Origin: Monosporascus cannonballus
Lineage: Eukaryota; Ascomycota; Sordariomycetes; Xylariales
Reading direction: 5' to 3'
Length of the DNA: 64,000 nucleotides
NCBI GenBank assembly: GCA_004154925.1
Contig: QJNS01000005.1
Location: 651,684 to 715,683 of the forward strand
Part shown: positions 1-11,300 of the stretch, in pieces
How positions within the stretch are numbered: position 1 is the first letter of the stretch
Layout: each line of letters begins with the position of its first letter
The notes under the pieces: model-generated
What the model was told of the DNA's origin: nothing
Databases searched by the model: none
Seen by the model: the letters and a program-made list of their open reading frames with translations, nothing else
Program-made: the position numbers and the translations under genes

Positions 1-496
1 TGTGTACAATAACTTCAGAAAGATTGTACAAGGAGGCCCGGGAGAAGTGCTTAGCGGATTGAGATCGTATGTGGCTTCTAATACTTCCTATCATTTTGTG
101 GTTGATCGTCGGCTCCAGCCGATTTTAATTTGGATTGGTGCGGGCTCCCTATGCACCATTGTTTTCTGCGGTATTCATCTAGCTGCTTGGTTCTTTAACT
201 TTCCAACGGATATTGAACAACTGCTTTGGAGAATATCCTGTGTCCTGACAATAGCTCTACCTTTAGTAATATCTCTCTCAGGTATGTTTATATCTTCGGT
301 TGGCACATATCATCCCGATATGGCAACGTGGAAAACGGTTTTGGTAGACATCTTTTGTGTCATTCTTGTGGCCGGTGGGTTTTGTTATATTGCTGCTAGG
401 TTGTTTTTGTTGACGGAGAGCTTTCGATCTTTGTATTTCTTGCATCCAGACCATTTTATAGCCACGTGGACGTTAAATGCTCCATACTTGGGTTAA
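1..496 (+). CDS. C-terminal part of a fungal multi-pass membrane protein (5' end outside window)
   Basis: An open frame enters from the left edge and ends at TAA 494-496. The 164 visible residues hold three hydrophobic segments, at about residues 41-65, 74-98 and 113-137, followed by a short polar tail containing ESFRSLYFLHP and ending NAPYLG. This tail and the spacing of the helices resemble, from memory, the C-termini of a common uncharacterised ascomycete membrane protein family with no assigned reaction. The true start and upstream exons lie outside the window, and an intron acceptor inside the first 20 bases cannot be excluded. No internal stop or frameshift is seen, so the exon looks functional. 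It sits in GC-balanced DNA, unlike the mutated repeats further right, and its stop lies only 32 bp before a solo LTR's target duplication, so the 3' UTR probably runs into that LTR. Confidence 0.7.
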   Translation, partial: VYNNFRKIVQGGPGEVLSGLRSYVASNTSYHFVVDRRLQPILIWIGAGSLCTIVFCGIHLAAWFFNFPTDIEQLLWRISCVLTIALPLVISLSGMFISSVGTYHPDMATWKTVLVDIFCVILVAGGFCYIAARLFLLTESFRSLYFLHPDHFIATWTLNAPYLG

Positions 497-532
497 ATAT
501 CATAGGCTAGCACAATTTATCTAATCTACCTA

Positions 533-773
533 TGTCAGACCTAGCTGGAGCTGATCAAACAGCTAAGCCTTGGCTTAGTTCGATCAGCTTCTGAAGGTAG
601 ATAACTTCATGCAGCTCTGGTACAGTTTTCTCTCTGTTGTAACTACTTTTTATGTGTATTTAAGGAGGCTCCGCTACCCTCGCTTTCTATCTAGGACCTC
701 GAAGAGGTCATGAACCTGATAATAGAGCTTCTTCAGTTGTATATGCTTCAGTGTGTGATGTCAGGGTCTCATA
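533..773 (+). mobile_element. Solo LTR (241 bp) with 5-bp target duplication ACCTA
   Basis: The block starts TGTCAGACC and ends GGTCTCATA, imperfect inverted termini (7 of 9 positions). It is bracketed by ACCTA at 528-532 and 774-778. A TATA-like TGTATTTAAGG lies near 655. A diverged relative of its first half occurs near 4096-4222. No coding sequence lies beside it, so it is a solo LTR left by LTR-LTR recombination. Copia or Gypsy origin cannot be told from the LTR alone. Confidence 0.75.
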
Positions 774-859
774 ACCTAGCTAGGGACGCCTAAACAGTAA
801 TAACGGTAAGTGTATATAGAGACTCTGTATAGCTCCACGCGCCAAGCGCCCCTCGGAGG

Positions 860-945
860 GACTGCGTTGGCTGCCTAGGTAGATTAGGGAAGCTTGAACG
901 CCTACGGCGTTAAATGCAGCAACAACAACAATAACAACAGGGACG
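860..945 (+). mobile_element. 3' end fragment of a LINE retrotransposon
   Basis: A perfect hairpin (AACGCC-TAC-GGCGTT, 897-911) is followed by AAATGC and an (AAC)n-like tail to about 939. The same hairpin plus GTTAAATAC plus microsatellite pattern ends LINE-1 and the scrap at 26476-26580. I infer a 5'-truncated LINE insertion in plus orientation. Its 5' limit is not visible and may reach back towards 790. Confidence 0.55.
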
Positions 946-1340
946 GAGGGCACCGTACATTTACCGTCTGCAGATTGGCCGGGTCAGCTTTCTGCCAAGA
1001 TGTATACGGCCTGGCTATCTAATCGTCAAAAGTGGTTATGATATTTCATAATTTTGGTCATAGACTAAGGATTACTGGACCGCGTCTTTATTATCAGACA
1101 TGGCTTTGTCCTGTGGTATGGCATCGCGCTTGCTTTTACTTTGAACGTCAAGATGCCAAGCATCTCGGAATGAGTGGGATAAGTCTCAAGGCGCTTGTCT
1201 GTGGGGTCGGTTTAACCCCTGCTGCCCCACTTGTTTAACGCCACGCCACCGCTCCCGCTAACCGTACGAACCAGGTCGCTCTCCTTGCTTGAACTTTGGC
1301 AACCGCGATTGATTAGGCGGGCAGGGGACAGTTCCTTGAA
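946..1340. other. Intergenic DNA upstream of the HNH gene
   Basis: GC-balanced sequence with no convincing reading frame. The small open frames here (1032-1238, 1231-1416) lack family resemblance. It probably holds the distal promoter of the gene starting at 1421. Confidence 0.5.
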
Positions 1341-1348
1341 TATAAATA
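1341..1348 (+). promoter_or_regulatory. TATA box of the HNH gene
   Basis: TATAAATA lies 73-80 bp upstream of the chosen ATG at 1421, followed by a pyrimidine-rich stretch (CTCTCTACCGTCTC) typical of fungal transcription starts. Confidence 0.55.
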
Positions 1349-1420
1349 CCTTGAAAGCTCTCTACCGTCTCAGTTCCAATTTCCACGGCTCGTCAGGCTT
1401 CTATTTCAAATGCTAACCAA

Positions 1421-2684
1421 ATGGCCGCTCCTCACCACCGCCATCAATCGTCCCTTGAGGGCATCATCGATTTTTCTACAAAGCCATCCTTGGAGACAGA
1501 CCAGCGCATCAAGGCCAAGAATAGGTTCTACAGTATTGTCACGCACTTTGACACCGCCGAGAACAACAGCAATAGAAGCCCTTATAAGCGCTCTCAACTT
1601 ATCCGCTATACCTATGAATATGCACTCTCCGAGGCGTCCAAAAATAACTTCTTGCTGGCCTTCTTCCAGGCCATGGGGCTCTCGATAGATAAGGACGGAG
1701 ACAGTAACTTCGAGGAGATCGGGTCGGCATTCTTTGACTTCGCAGATTATCTTCTGGATAACTTCTTTTTGCCATGTAAAGCTCCATAAATCGGCTGCCA
1801 TTCCATCTCTTGATTGCCGCTAACATATCTCCTAGTGAAAGCTTCCGGCAAAAAGACACCACAGCCCTCCCCAGCTGTCCATTCCGCGGTCCAGAGAGCA
1901 CAGGGAGGTGAAGAAACGCAAGGCTACATTGGAACACCAGACCGAATATCGACTCTTCGGCAATTTTGCCTTGTCCGTGACCGCCATCGCTGTGTGATAT
2001 CACGAAGGTTCGATCAGCGTGAAGCGATAAGCCGCTTTGATCGTAACGGTGACGACGCTCAAGATGATGATGGGGCTTTGCTGAGTGGGGAAACCTCATT
2101 CGAGGTTCTGGAAGTAGCCCATATGCTCCCACACTCCCTAACGAAGGTCGACATAGGCCTCCAAATGGTATGTTTCTCTGTAACGATGATCCCTTCCCTG
2201 GCTCAACCTTGTTTAGGATCCTTCTAAAGAAGCTGCGCTCGCAGTCCTCAACATGTTTGATAATGGTATTAGACATCTAATTGAAGGTGTCGATATTGAC
2301 CGGCCACGCAACGCCATCACTCTTACTCACAGTCTCCACAACCTTTTTGGAGACTTCAAGATTTTCTTTGAACCCGTCCCAGGCGGCGAGCAATCCCACA
2401 CCTACCAGATCGACTCGTTTCTTCCCACATATGTTTCTCGGACCCTAGGCCTACCTCTCACTCGCACCCTTTACCTCACAAGTGACCGGACAATCGACCC
2501 TCCGTCGCCTCGACTTCTGGCAGTGCATCGTGCTATTGCGCATATTCTCCACCTCTCGGCAGCCGGAGAATATATTGATAGGTTGCTCCGGGATGCGGAC
2601 AAGAAAGGTATACCGGAAGATGGGTCTACCGACCTAGGCCGCTTGGTACAGCTTCGATTAGGAGGGTTATCTATTGCTGGCTAA
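1421..2684 (+). CDS. HNH endonuclease domain protein, three exons (1421-1775, 1836-2167, 2217-2684)
   Basis: The spliced product is 384 aa. Intron 1 (1776-1835) begins GTAAAG, has a GCTAAC branch site and ends CTAG. Intron 2 (2168-2216) begins GTATGT and ends TTTAG. Both junctions keep frame, giving PLKAS and LQMDPSKEAA. The N-terminal third is helical and unassigned. The HNH_2-like domain occupies about residues 160-285: Cys171 in RHRCVIS, His214 and His218 in VAHMLPHSL, Asn261 in RPRNAITL and His270 in HSLHNLFGDF. The C-terminal stretch PPSPRLLAVHRAIAHILHLS matches, from memory, the usual tail of these fungal proteins. Such proteins are common and variable in ascomycetes. Cleavage of nucleic acid is known for HNH folds but unproven for this family. 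No stop or frameshift is present, and this is the only complete gene in the window with no visible lesion. The start sits in ACCAAATGG, a good context. Confidence 0.85.
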
Positions 2685-3490
2685 GGTGCATATGTTTGGT
2701 GCATCTGCTTTCTTTCCTAATTACGTCTTTCCTACTCCACTCAATCCATCTCAATGCTAGAAGAACAAACCCTTTCCGAGACAAATCAATTTCATATTTC
2801 ATCAACCAGGCACTGTGAGCAGTTTGTGCTCACAGGTGAATTCAGTTGGCGGGATCCTGAACGTACGGATTAGTTCTATGTAGCTTAGCAACCTATCCCC
2901 ATATAAGTAGACAGTTTTCCTGTTTTAATACACGTTGTGTTCATTATAATCATTAAGGAGCGACGCCGCCCGGCCCCTACAACAGGTACGCATTACTCGC
3001 ATCCGCGCCCGAATTATGGCCGGGACCTCCGGTGATGCGTGCGGCAGCGTTCAGGTGGACGACGGCATTAGGAAATAACGTTGATGCTCGTGTGCTACGA
3101 GGCTCGGAAAGTTAGGTGTGGAGATGCTCCTCCCCGAGGAAGGGTTAAAATGGAGGTGGCTAGCTGTTGGTACCACACCGATAGGTGGCACTCGCTAAAG
3201 AAGGAGCTACGAGCGCCGAGAATGGGAAGAATCTGGCAGTGAGACCTAAGCGCACTCGTTGCTCAAGCCATACTTCCCTACGTAGGTTTATCTGCCAAAG
3301 CTGCTTCCGATTGACTAACAACCAATATCATGCCAAGGTCTTTAATGCCAAACCCTCTTTATCTATCACTAACCGCGCCGTCTCGCTGAGATTGAACAGT
3401 TGTACATTAGGCCTCGCCATCCTCCTACATTTGCGGTATCCAAGGAATCGCCGTTTCTATTTTCTGCAGATAAGGCTTGATGGTGCCCCG

Positions 3491-3491
<1 letters not shown>
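2685..3491. other. Intergenic region with a possible short LTR (2814-2981)
   Basis: Apart from the HNH gene's 3' flank, the only structure seen is a candidate LTR. It starts with a perfect hairpin, TGTGAGCA-gtttg-TGCTCACA (2814-2834), contains CATATAAG and ends CCCCTACA (2981), followed by ACAGGTAC. This resembles the LTR to primer-site junction of fungal Copia elements, but no matching 5-bp duplication flanks it. The rest, 2982-3491, gives no recognisable protein. Confidence 0.35.
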
Positions 3492-3544
<53 letters not shown>

Positions 3545-3611
3545 NNNNNNNNNNCGTTTGTATTTTGGTCCGCTAACGCGTTTTGGGGCCCCGCGTCCCC
3601 CCCCCCCCCCC
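3492..3611. other. Assembly gap flanked by poly-G (53 nt) and poly-C (15 nt)
   Basis: G3492-3544 runs directly into ten N (3545-3554). After 42 bases a run of 15 C follows (3597-3611). The poly-G abutting the N run is most simply an assembly or sequencing artefact. Order, distance and linkage across it should not be trusted. Confidence 0.9.
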
Positions 3612-3786
3612 GTTTTTAGGTACGCACTTTCACGCTTAGCCATTTAACGCGTTAAACATGCCCCGCGTTTTTTATTCAAATCTTGTAGCAGACCACCCTT
3701 TCTTCGTAACAAAATTACAACTCCTACCCGTTCCTGCCAATAACAGCCATCAGTCCGAACGGAAGCGCCCTCCAGCACCAAGCAAG

Positions 3787-3870
3787 ATGACGCCTACCAA
3801 ACAGATCATCACTGCAAATGACATGATGGCCCTCGCCAAGGTCTAGGAATGCTTTGGCACGGAGCCAGAG
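3787..3870 (+). pseudogene. First exon of a small Myb/histone-like fungal protein, broken by a stop
   Basis: Reading from ATG 3787 gives MTPTKQIITANDMMALAKV, a TAG at 3844-3846, then ECFGTEPE, directly followed by a consensus donor GTAAGT at 3871. From memory this matches the start of short fungal proteins with a Myb-like helical domain (a Trp is expected where TAG stands, a TGG to TAG change). No second exon was found in the 220 bp before the LTR fragment at 4096, so the gene is truncated as well as stopped. It lies close to the assembly gap, so part of it may be missing there. Confidence 0.4.
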
Positions 3871-4095
3871 GTAAGTGGCATGGTTTCATTTGTATCCCCC
3901 ACCCCTAAGTTTCCCATCGGCCATCTGGGAGTCCGCTAAACCACTTCCAACTCACTCCTTGCGGATCGGAACCCCGGCGCCGCATGAGGACGGCTGCCAA
4001 CCGCAAATGGCCACATCGCCTATACGCAGGAACCCTGTACAAAGGGATTAACCTGGAAAGCACAGACCGTATCATGCATTAGGTCTTACAACCAA

Positions 4096-4222
4096 TGAGT
4101 CAGACCTTGCAGCGCCCGTCAGCCCTAGCGGAGATTGCTTCATGCACCCCTGGTATCTTTCCTCTCAGCTACGGCTGTGTCTACGTGTATTTAAGGAGGC
4201 TTCGTTGCCCTCACTTTCTGTC
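4096..4222 (+). mobile_element. Partial LTR related to the solo LTR at 533-773, cut by LINE-1
   Basis: CTTCATGCA, then GTGTATTTAAGGAGGCT and a TTTCTGTCTAG tail, align with 607-692. The match stops exactly where the (TAG)n tail of LINE-1 begins. The missing half is not recognisable at the LINE's other end. Confidence 0.5.
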
Positions 4223-5897
4223 TAGTAGTAGTAGTAGTATTTAACGCCGGGCGCCGCAAGGCGGTCGCGAGCCTCCCAGAGGGCATGCGGGCGTGCTAGG
4301 CTATGGTTTTACATATAGATTGCACCTCCATAACTAGCAAAACTTGAAAGAAACAGTCCCCAATTGGGTTTTCCGCGCCGTATCCTCCCTCCGCCGGTTG
4401 AGTTTGGTATCAGCAGATTACGTCCTTAACTGCGTAAGTTAGGGTTATAAGAAAATAAGGGCTAAACAACCCCTTAAGCCTTTGCGCATTACGCGATTGT
4501 ATCCCGCGCTCCATCGCGCCATAAATGAAAGATAAAAAAAAGAAAAAGGGGGGATTTTCCGCACTTTACCAGGCTGTCCTATTTTGTGCAGATATCTGCG
4601 TAAAAGGCTGTTACCTCCAGGAAACGGTGGAAGTTTTTTGGGTTTGCTATTAGCTCCCGCAAGTACGTTATTTTTTCTTTCCGCGTTTGCGGAGGGGTAT
4701 ATGGCCTTCTGGGCCATTTTGTAAACGTGCCGAACGGCCGCTTGCAGTATACGATATGTTTAGGGGTTTTTACTTTTCCATAATTGTATTCGAATTTTGT
4801 ATTTTTGTACCTAAAGTGTTTATAGTATTAGGCAAAGTTGCCGTACCTTATTTTGATTACGATAAGGTAATATAATAATATTTTTAATAAAGTAAACTTT
4901 TTAGGTTCCTTTATTTCGTAAGTTAAATTCCAGTTTTTGTACTAGTTGGATAATTTATTTATTCTTTTTTGCTATTAGTAATTAATTACGTCCCGGATTA
5001 TTTTCCGGGTTATCGAACGTATGTCCGATACCGTAGGCTTGCCGGTTTGATTATTATTTAATTTGTATAATTTTACGCCTTAGTTCGCGAAATTATTTAT
5101 TTTATTATTATTTTCGATATTTATATGGCTTAAGTATTACCTGATCCCAATATTATAAATACGTATTAATTTTTGGAAACCTAAAAATACTTATTGCGAA
5201 AAATTGAAAGCGTTATTTTTAAGATATTAGATTACCAAGGTATTATTAACGTATATTTAGATGCGTTATACGTTAAATTTAGGTATATTTATTGTTTTTT
5301 GCGTACTTATTAACGCGTTAATCGTTTTTACGTTAAAAACGTATAAATAATTGTTTATTTTGCCCTTATTTTCGTTAATTAAACCGCTGCCTTGGTATAT
5401 GGCGTATCTATAGTTTATTAACCGCTGGCTTCCGTCTTAATATTCCGATCCGTTAATATATATTATTACGTCGTTCGTAAAAAGCGCATTTTATTAAGCT
5501 TTAAAGTTATCGGTTATTTCCTTTTTAGGTATTCCCCTTATTAAGTCCGTCCGGTTATTTTGTAAGTAATATAATAAGGTAAGTACCGGCCTAAAAATCT
5601 AGGGAAACATAACCTTTGATTTTTAAAGCTTTGTAATTGGACGGCCGTTTTCTTTTAAACGTCGTTTCCTTTGCCGAGTCGTAAGTTCGATTTTCCGTAT
5701 TATCGGATTTCCTTAATTTATTATTTGAAACCTTATTATTATTTTTATTTTGGCTTATTTTAACGTTACGTAAATTAAAAAAAGGCTTACATCCCTAAAT
5801 AAAGTAATATAAGGCGTAATTCTCTATATGGGCAAAACGCCTTTTGCGGCAAGTGTTAAGGTTTTATCGATTTTATCCAAATAAGCTTCTAATCCAG
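4223..5897 (-). pseudogene. LINE-1 ORF2 C-terminus with RNase H, and 3' end
   Basis: The minus strand below the solo LTR gives KTLTLAAKGVLPI and TPYITLFRDVSL, then an RNase H region with YINGSEY (normally FSDGSE), INYRYAIYQGS, and YVNNT in place of a VDNT-type motif. The last open piece (4445-4717) is the less mutated C-terminal tail (NAERKNNVLAG). RNase H at the C-terminus fits the Tad clade. Stops are frequent and mostly of the CAA or TGG derived type. Confidence 0.65.
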
Positions 5898-6328
5898 TGT
5901 AACGAACCTGTCATACATCCACCTGGAGGTATAAGCAGTATCCGAAAAGGGTCTTGATTTGCAGGTAACAATAAGGCGAAGAATGATCCAGTATGTTCGT
6001 TAAGGAGATTTCAAGGTATTTCTCTTTTAATCAGAGAACGGTACAGTTACCTCTGGCTAAAAGCTTAGATTGATAGCTAAGGAACGAAAAATTAAGTAGG
6101 TGGTTATTTACATAAGAGACCCAAACCTTATATATCCTTCTTATCCTTTATGTTTTTTATGGTTTCTGGGGATCTCGAAAGACCATGGTGTCTGTCGTCC
6201 ACGAGTCTCCTGGTGTTTCTGGAGATTGACAGAGACCCGAGGTTTATCCGATGGAAGGTGGAGATCCCGAGCGTCTCCAACTTCCTGGGCCTCCTTTGGG
6301 CCTAGTGGAGTCCCTTCTGAACGTAATA
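5898..6328 (-). mobile_element. Solo LTR of a variant Gypsy subfamily inside LINE-1, target duplication TCCAG
   Basis: The block starts TGTAACGAACCTGTCATACATCC, the reverse complement of the right end of the Gypsy LTRs here. It stays similar through ATTGATAGCTAAGGAACG to about 6105, then differs completely from the other LTRs in what would be U3 (6130-6328). TCCAG flanks it at 5893-5897 and 6329-6333. It therefore shares R/U5 with the local family but has a different, GC-rich U3. Confidence 0.75.
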
Positions 6329-7694
6329 TCCAGCCCTTACCGTATAAAAACCGAACGCAATATATCTTATTAAGGGCTTCGTTTATTTTATATATTACGT
6401 TTCTGCCCCGTATAAAGTAAACGGGATAATATAAATAATAATTGTTTTCCGTAAGGCTATTATTGGAGGTCTGTTTTTGTATTTAATAAGGTTACGAATA
6501 TATCGTATAACCGTTAAGGTTTTATTAACCTGCTCGTTTACGTGCTTTTTAAAGGTAAACCTTTGGTTTATTCAGATTCTTAGCTACCGTAAAGCTAGCT
6601 ACCTTTTGTCTTTAAAAGCTGTCGAAATCGGAACGATAATTATATGTTCGTTTATTACGTACGGGGGCGTATAGCTCCCTTTTTTCCGCGTAATATGTAT
6701 TATTTCGAGTTTTTCGGATACGAACATAATCTTGATCTCGTCGCCCTATTTAAAAATGGCCCTTATATCGTCCGTAAATATTTTTACGTTATCGTCCAGC
6801 GACTTTGACGAACGGTAAAGGCAAAAATTATCCGCGTACCCGAAATACAGTTTTTTATCTTATAAAAGCAAGTTTACGAAATAAAATATATATAATATTG
6901 GCGAAAGTGGCAAGCCTTACGGCATGCTATAACGTATTTTGTTAAATCCCGTAATAATTCCTTTGAACCTTATTTTAATTTTTTTTTCGATTAAGAAATA
7001 TTTTATGATTTAAAGTATTTCGATTAAAAAGTCATATTTTTGCATTTTTTCCAATAGGCGTTTCGGTAATAAGACGTTAAAAGCCCCTTATATATTAACT
7101 GTAATTATCGTTATTTATTTACCGTCCGCCAATTTTTGTTTTATATTATAAATAAACGAAATAACTAAATTTATTATAATTTTTTTTGGAAAAACTCCGC
7201 CGTATTAAAGGTTTAATAATTTATGTATAAATGCCGTTTATGTTAGTTTTTTAGCAAAAAGCTTTTCGAACCTTTTTAATAAGCAAAATATCAATATAAT
7301 CGGTTTTTACGACCTCGGCGAGCTCCTATTTATTTTTTTACTTTTAGGATTATGGATATTTTCGTACGCCGTTAAGTTCTTAAAAAAAAATATAATTACA
7401 AATATTTATTAAATATACCGTAGATTTTATGTTTAATTATATACCAATTTTATTAAAATAATAGAATAATTATTTTATTTATTCCCGGTAATATGCTAAA
7501 AACCCTTATTATATATTATTCGAATTTTTTTATCGTTACCGTTAAATCCTATAATAAAGTTACTTTACGCGGATTCCAGCCTTTTAACGGATCGTATTTT
7601 AGGTTATTATCGTTATTAAAACGTTTAAATACGTATTTGCGAAATACCTTTACCTTTTTCCGGATACCTTTTATTTTACGGCCGTCCACTTCCA
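6329..7694 (-). pseudogene. LINE-1 ORF2, reverse transcriptase core
   Basis: Read on minus, this holds VDGRKIKGIRKK and NNLKYDPLKGWNP just after the Gypsy insertion. Further down are LLPKRLLEKMQKYDF, GLPLSPILYIFYFVNLL (RT motif B region) and FGYADNFCLYRSSKSLD (the YADD motif changed to YADN). The IWINQRLTFKKHVNER thumb block is near 6500-6600. Many stops are TAA/TAG where Gln or Trp is expected, consistent with RIP. It is interrupted at 6328 by the solo LTR and continues below 5898. Confidence 0.7.
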
Positions 7695-8109
7695 TGTTAC
7701 AGGAACAGGGGTTCCTGTCTCGAGGAGACCAACCTTTAAGGCCTAGCGCGGACCTGTCGCGGCTAAACCCCGGACGGGAAGCTTAGCTCTTAAGGTGATC
7801 TGGTTGATCTGGGTAATTTGGGGACCAGATTATATAGATTTAATAAATTTACGATATATTTTCTTTAAGAATTATAATATATAATAAATTAAATTTTTAT
7901 ATATATAATATTTATTTAATTTTACTTTTTAATTATTAATTTAAATTTTTAATTAAAAATAATTATATTATTTTTTAATTAAAGGAAAAATTTTTAAATT
8001 TTTTAACAAATATTATAAATTATTTTTTGTTTTATTATTATTTATAAATCAAAATTTTATTTTAAATAATTATTTATATTATTAAATAATATATAATAAA
8101 TTTATTATA
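7695..8109 (+). repeat. 5' LTR of Gypsy copy 1
   Basis: It begins TGTTACAGGAACAGGGG with a perfect 8-bp inverted repeat ACAGGAAC-aggg-GTTCCTGT. The first ~140 bp are unmutated; from about 7835 the sequence turns AT-rich. It ends ATTTATTATA, the mutated form of GTTCGTTACA. Confidence 0.85.
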
Positions 8110-8389
8110 TTTTACTAATTCCTTAGTTAATAATTAATAAATAATTTACCGTTTAATTAAAATATAAATTTTTTTAAATTTAATATAAATAATAATATTA
8201 GATAACGTTTAAAAAATAAATAATATATATAATTTCTGTTATTAATTAATAAAATATTATTAATAAGATTTAACGATTTACCCTTTATTAAGGAAATTTT
8301 TTAATTAATTAATAATATAATTTCCTTTATAATACGATTTTAAAAAGTTTTTTTTTTCCTAATTTCGGCAATAATCTTTTCCGACTTCC

Positions 8390-11300
8390 CAGAATACCAT
8401 TAAAATCTAGGAACCGGAACAAAAAGAAATTAAGGAAAAAAAAAATATGGGGCAAAAAGCCAAAAATCCTTTATAAAGGAAAAATTAGGCATTTAAAAAG
8501 TAGAAATCCAGAATTTAAAAAAAGAAAATATACGATTAAAAAGAAAAAAACTAATATTTTTATAATTTGGCTTTTTTAAAAAGCAAAGTTAAAAAGTTAA
8601 TTATTGATTTTTTCCATTAAACTAAAGGCGAACGTAAACAAAAACCTCGATTTTGCTATTATTCGGCACAAATCGGACATAAAAAGGGATTATCCTTCCC
8701 CTTAATTATTATAAAATGCCAGATATTAAAGGCTATAAGTTAACCCCTCTTAAGCCCTATAACGGATTAAAAAACCCTAATAAATTTTTGATTTAGGTTA
8801 AATTTTACCTTAAGTTTTATAAAAATTTTCTGACGGAAAATTACTAAAAAGTAATAACCATTTTTTAATTCCTAATTAGACGAATACATTAATAATTTAA
8901 ACCTATTTTAACGGATTATTTCGAAAAATACCTAAAGGAATTTTTAAATTTTATTAATTATATTTTTAGCGATTATAAGAATTTTGAAAAAAAAAATACG
9001 TACCTTATTTGGCAACCTTAATAAGAAATAGGACGTTATTAAATAATTTTACTTCTTTTACCAAACCAAATTAATATTTAAGTATATTACCGAATTTAAT
9101 TACTTAATAATTATTTTTAACTTATTAAAAAATATATTATTTTATCTTTATTATAATGGCTTAAAACCTTAGGTTAAAAATAAAATATTTAAGGAATTAA
9201 AAATTAAATCTTTTGCAAAATATATAAATAAGGTTATTATTGCCAACCGACAAACTTTTAATTGATATTTCGAAAAAAAAAAGAACCGATAAACGAAATA
9301 ACGATAAACATTTTTATAACTAAACCAAGAAAAATAAAGGTAAATCTTAGAAAAAAACAAGTTTTATTTCGAAAAAGCTTAAGAAAAACAAATCTAAAGT
9401 AAAATGTTTTAATTATAGCAAAAAAGGGCATTTTAAAAACGAATATCGCTTTTTTGCCAAAAGGGATTTTAAAAAAAGAAAAATTCCTTAATCCCAGAAA
9501 AAAACCAGAACGGCTAAATAAAAAACTGATAATAAGGTAGAAAAAAAAAGAAAAAAATTAATTCGACTTATTTCCAGCCAGAATTTATTATTACCATAAT
9601 TATTTAAATTTAAAACGATAACCCAAAATACGAAAATTATCTTATTTGCCAAAATTTTAAAGTTAAAACCTATAAGTATTATTCCGGATAAACGGTTTCC
9701 AAAATAACTATAAAGCTAAAATACCAGTATTATTTTAATTTCCAGAAATATAAAATATATATAAAGGACGGTTAATTTTGACCAAATATTAATAATTACG
9801 GATAATTATCCTTAAAGTTTTATAAATTCCTAAAATATATTATTTATAAAAAGATATTATCGGTAAACCTTTATAACTTATTACATTTTATTATTTATTA
9901 TTAGGACGATTATTTCGTTTATTTTAAAACCAAAAAATAATAATTTTTGGCCCGAATAAAATAATAAGATTTTTACCGAATTAAACGATAAATACCGATA
10001 TATTGAAATTCCCTGATAGCTAAAATACCTTAAGTTTTATTACTTATACCCCGAATCAAAACGGAATTAAAAGGCCATATCGCAAGGATATTTATGTTAT
10101 TTCCCGATACTTTATATTTAATACGAACTTTTAAATATAAAAATACCTTTTTCGGAAATTTACCTTTTTAATCCTATAATTCGAGAAATACGGAACAAAA
10201 AAGTAAGCTAGGAAAAGAACCAGATTTTAAAGCCTTAATGCAAATACGGCAAGAAAACATGGTTCAGGTATAAAAACGACTAATATACCAAATATGCTAT
10301 TAGAAAAATTCGCGAATAAAAGCTTGTTTAAATCGGAAATTATCAAAAATCAAAAAATTACAGAAGTCCTTAAAAATAAGGTATCGAAAAGCCTTAATCG
10401 ACAAAACCTTATACAAAATAACGAAAAAAACGCGTAACTAAATTAAGATCCCCTTCCAATATAAAGGTAAAGTACTTAAGGCCATAATTAATTCCGGAAT
10501 AAAAAATAACTTTATTTCCTTTATAATAGCAAAAGAATATCAGATTTCCTGGAAATATAAGTTGAAATCCTATAAGTTACGTACGGTGAACGGAAGCTTG
10601 TTTACTTACGAAAATGGACAAATTCTCCGAGAAACTAACGAATTCCTAATATAAATTTAAAGATATCAAAAATATGTTTTATTAGATATCGTTAACATTT
10701 CCGGATACGATATTATCCTAGGAATATTTTGGTTTTATTTTAGTAACTTACGAATTAACTGGAAAAAGCGAATATTTTTTAAAACGAAATACCAGATAAA
10801 AATGATAAAAATTTGCTATGTTATTAAGGAAATACGGATTTTTAATTAAATTTTTATAGTATTACCGGAATATTAAGGATTTAAAAAATTATTTAAGGAT
10901 AAAAAAAATTACGAATTATTATTATACGGTTAATAGGATTACCGTATACTTATTAAAAAAAGGTATTATTCTAAATTTTATAAAATTTATTATATAAATT
11001 TAAAAAAACCGAAAATTTTATAAAAAAATATATAATTAAATTTTAAAAAAATATATTTAATTTTTTAATTCCCTTATTAAATTTCCAGTTTTTATGATAC
11101 CAAAAATTAAAGATAATAAATAAAAGATTAATAAAGACGGAAACCTTATTTACCAAAAAATAATCGATTATAAATAATTAAATAATATTACGATTAAAAA
11201 TAAATATTTTTTAATTTTTATAAATACCTTAAAGGAAAATGCTAACAAAGTTAAATAGTTTATAACGCTTAATTTTCGCGATAATTATTACCGTATCAAA

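Noticed and set aside
1599..2276. 225-codon minus-strand frame across the HNH gene
   Set aside because: Overlaps both introns and the HNH exons; the plus-strand gene has domain and splice support.
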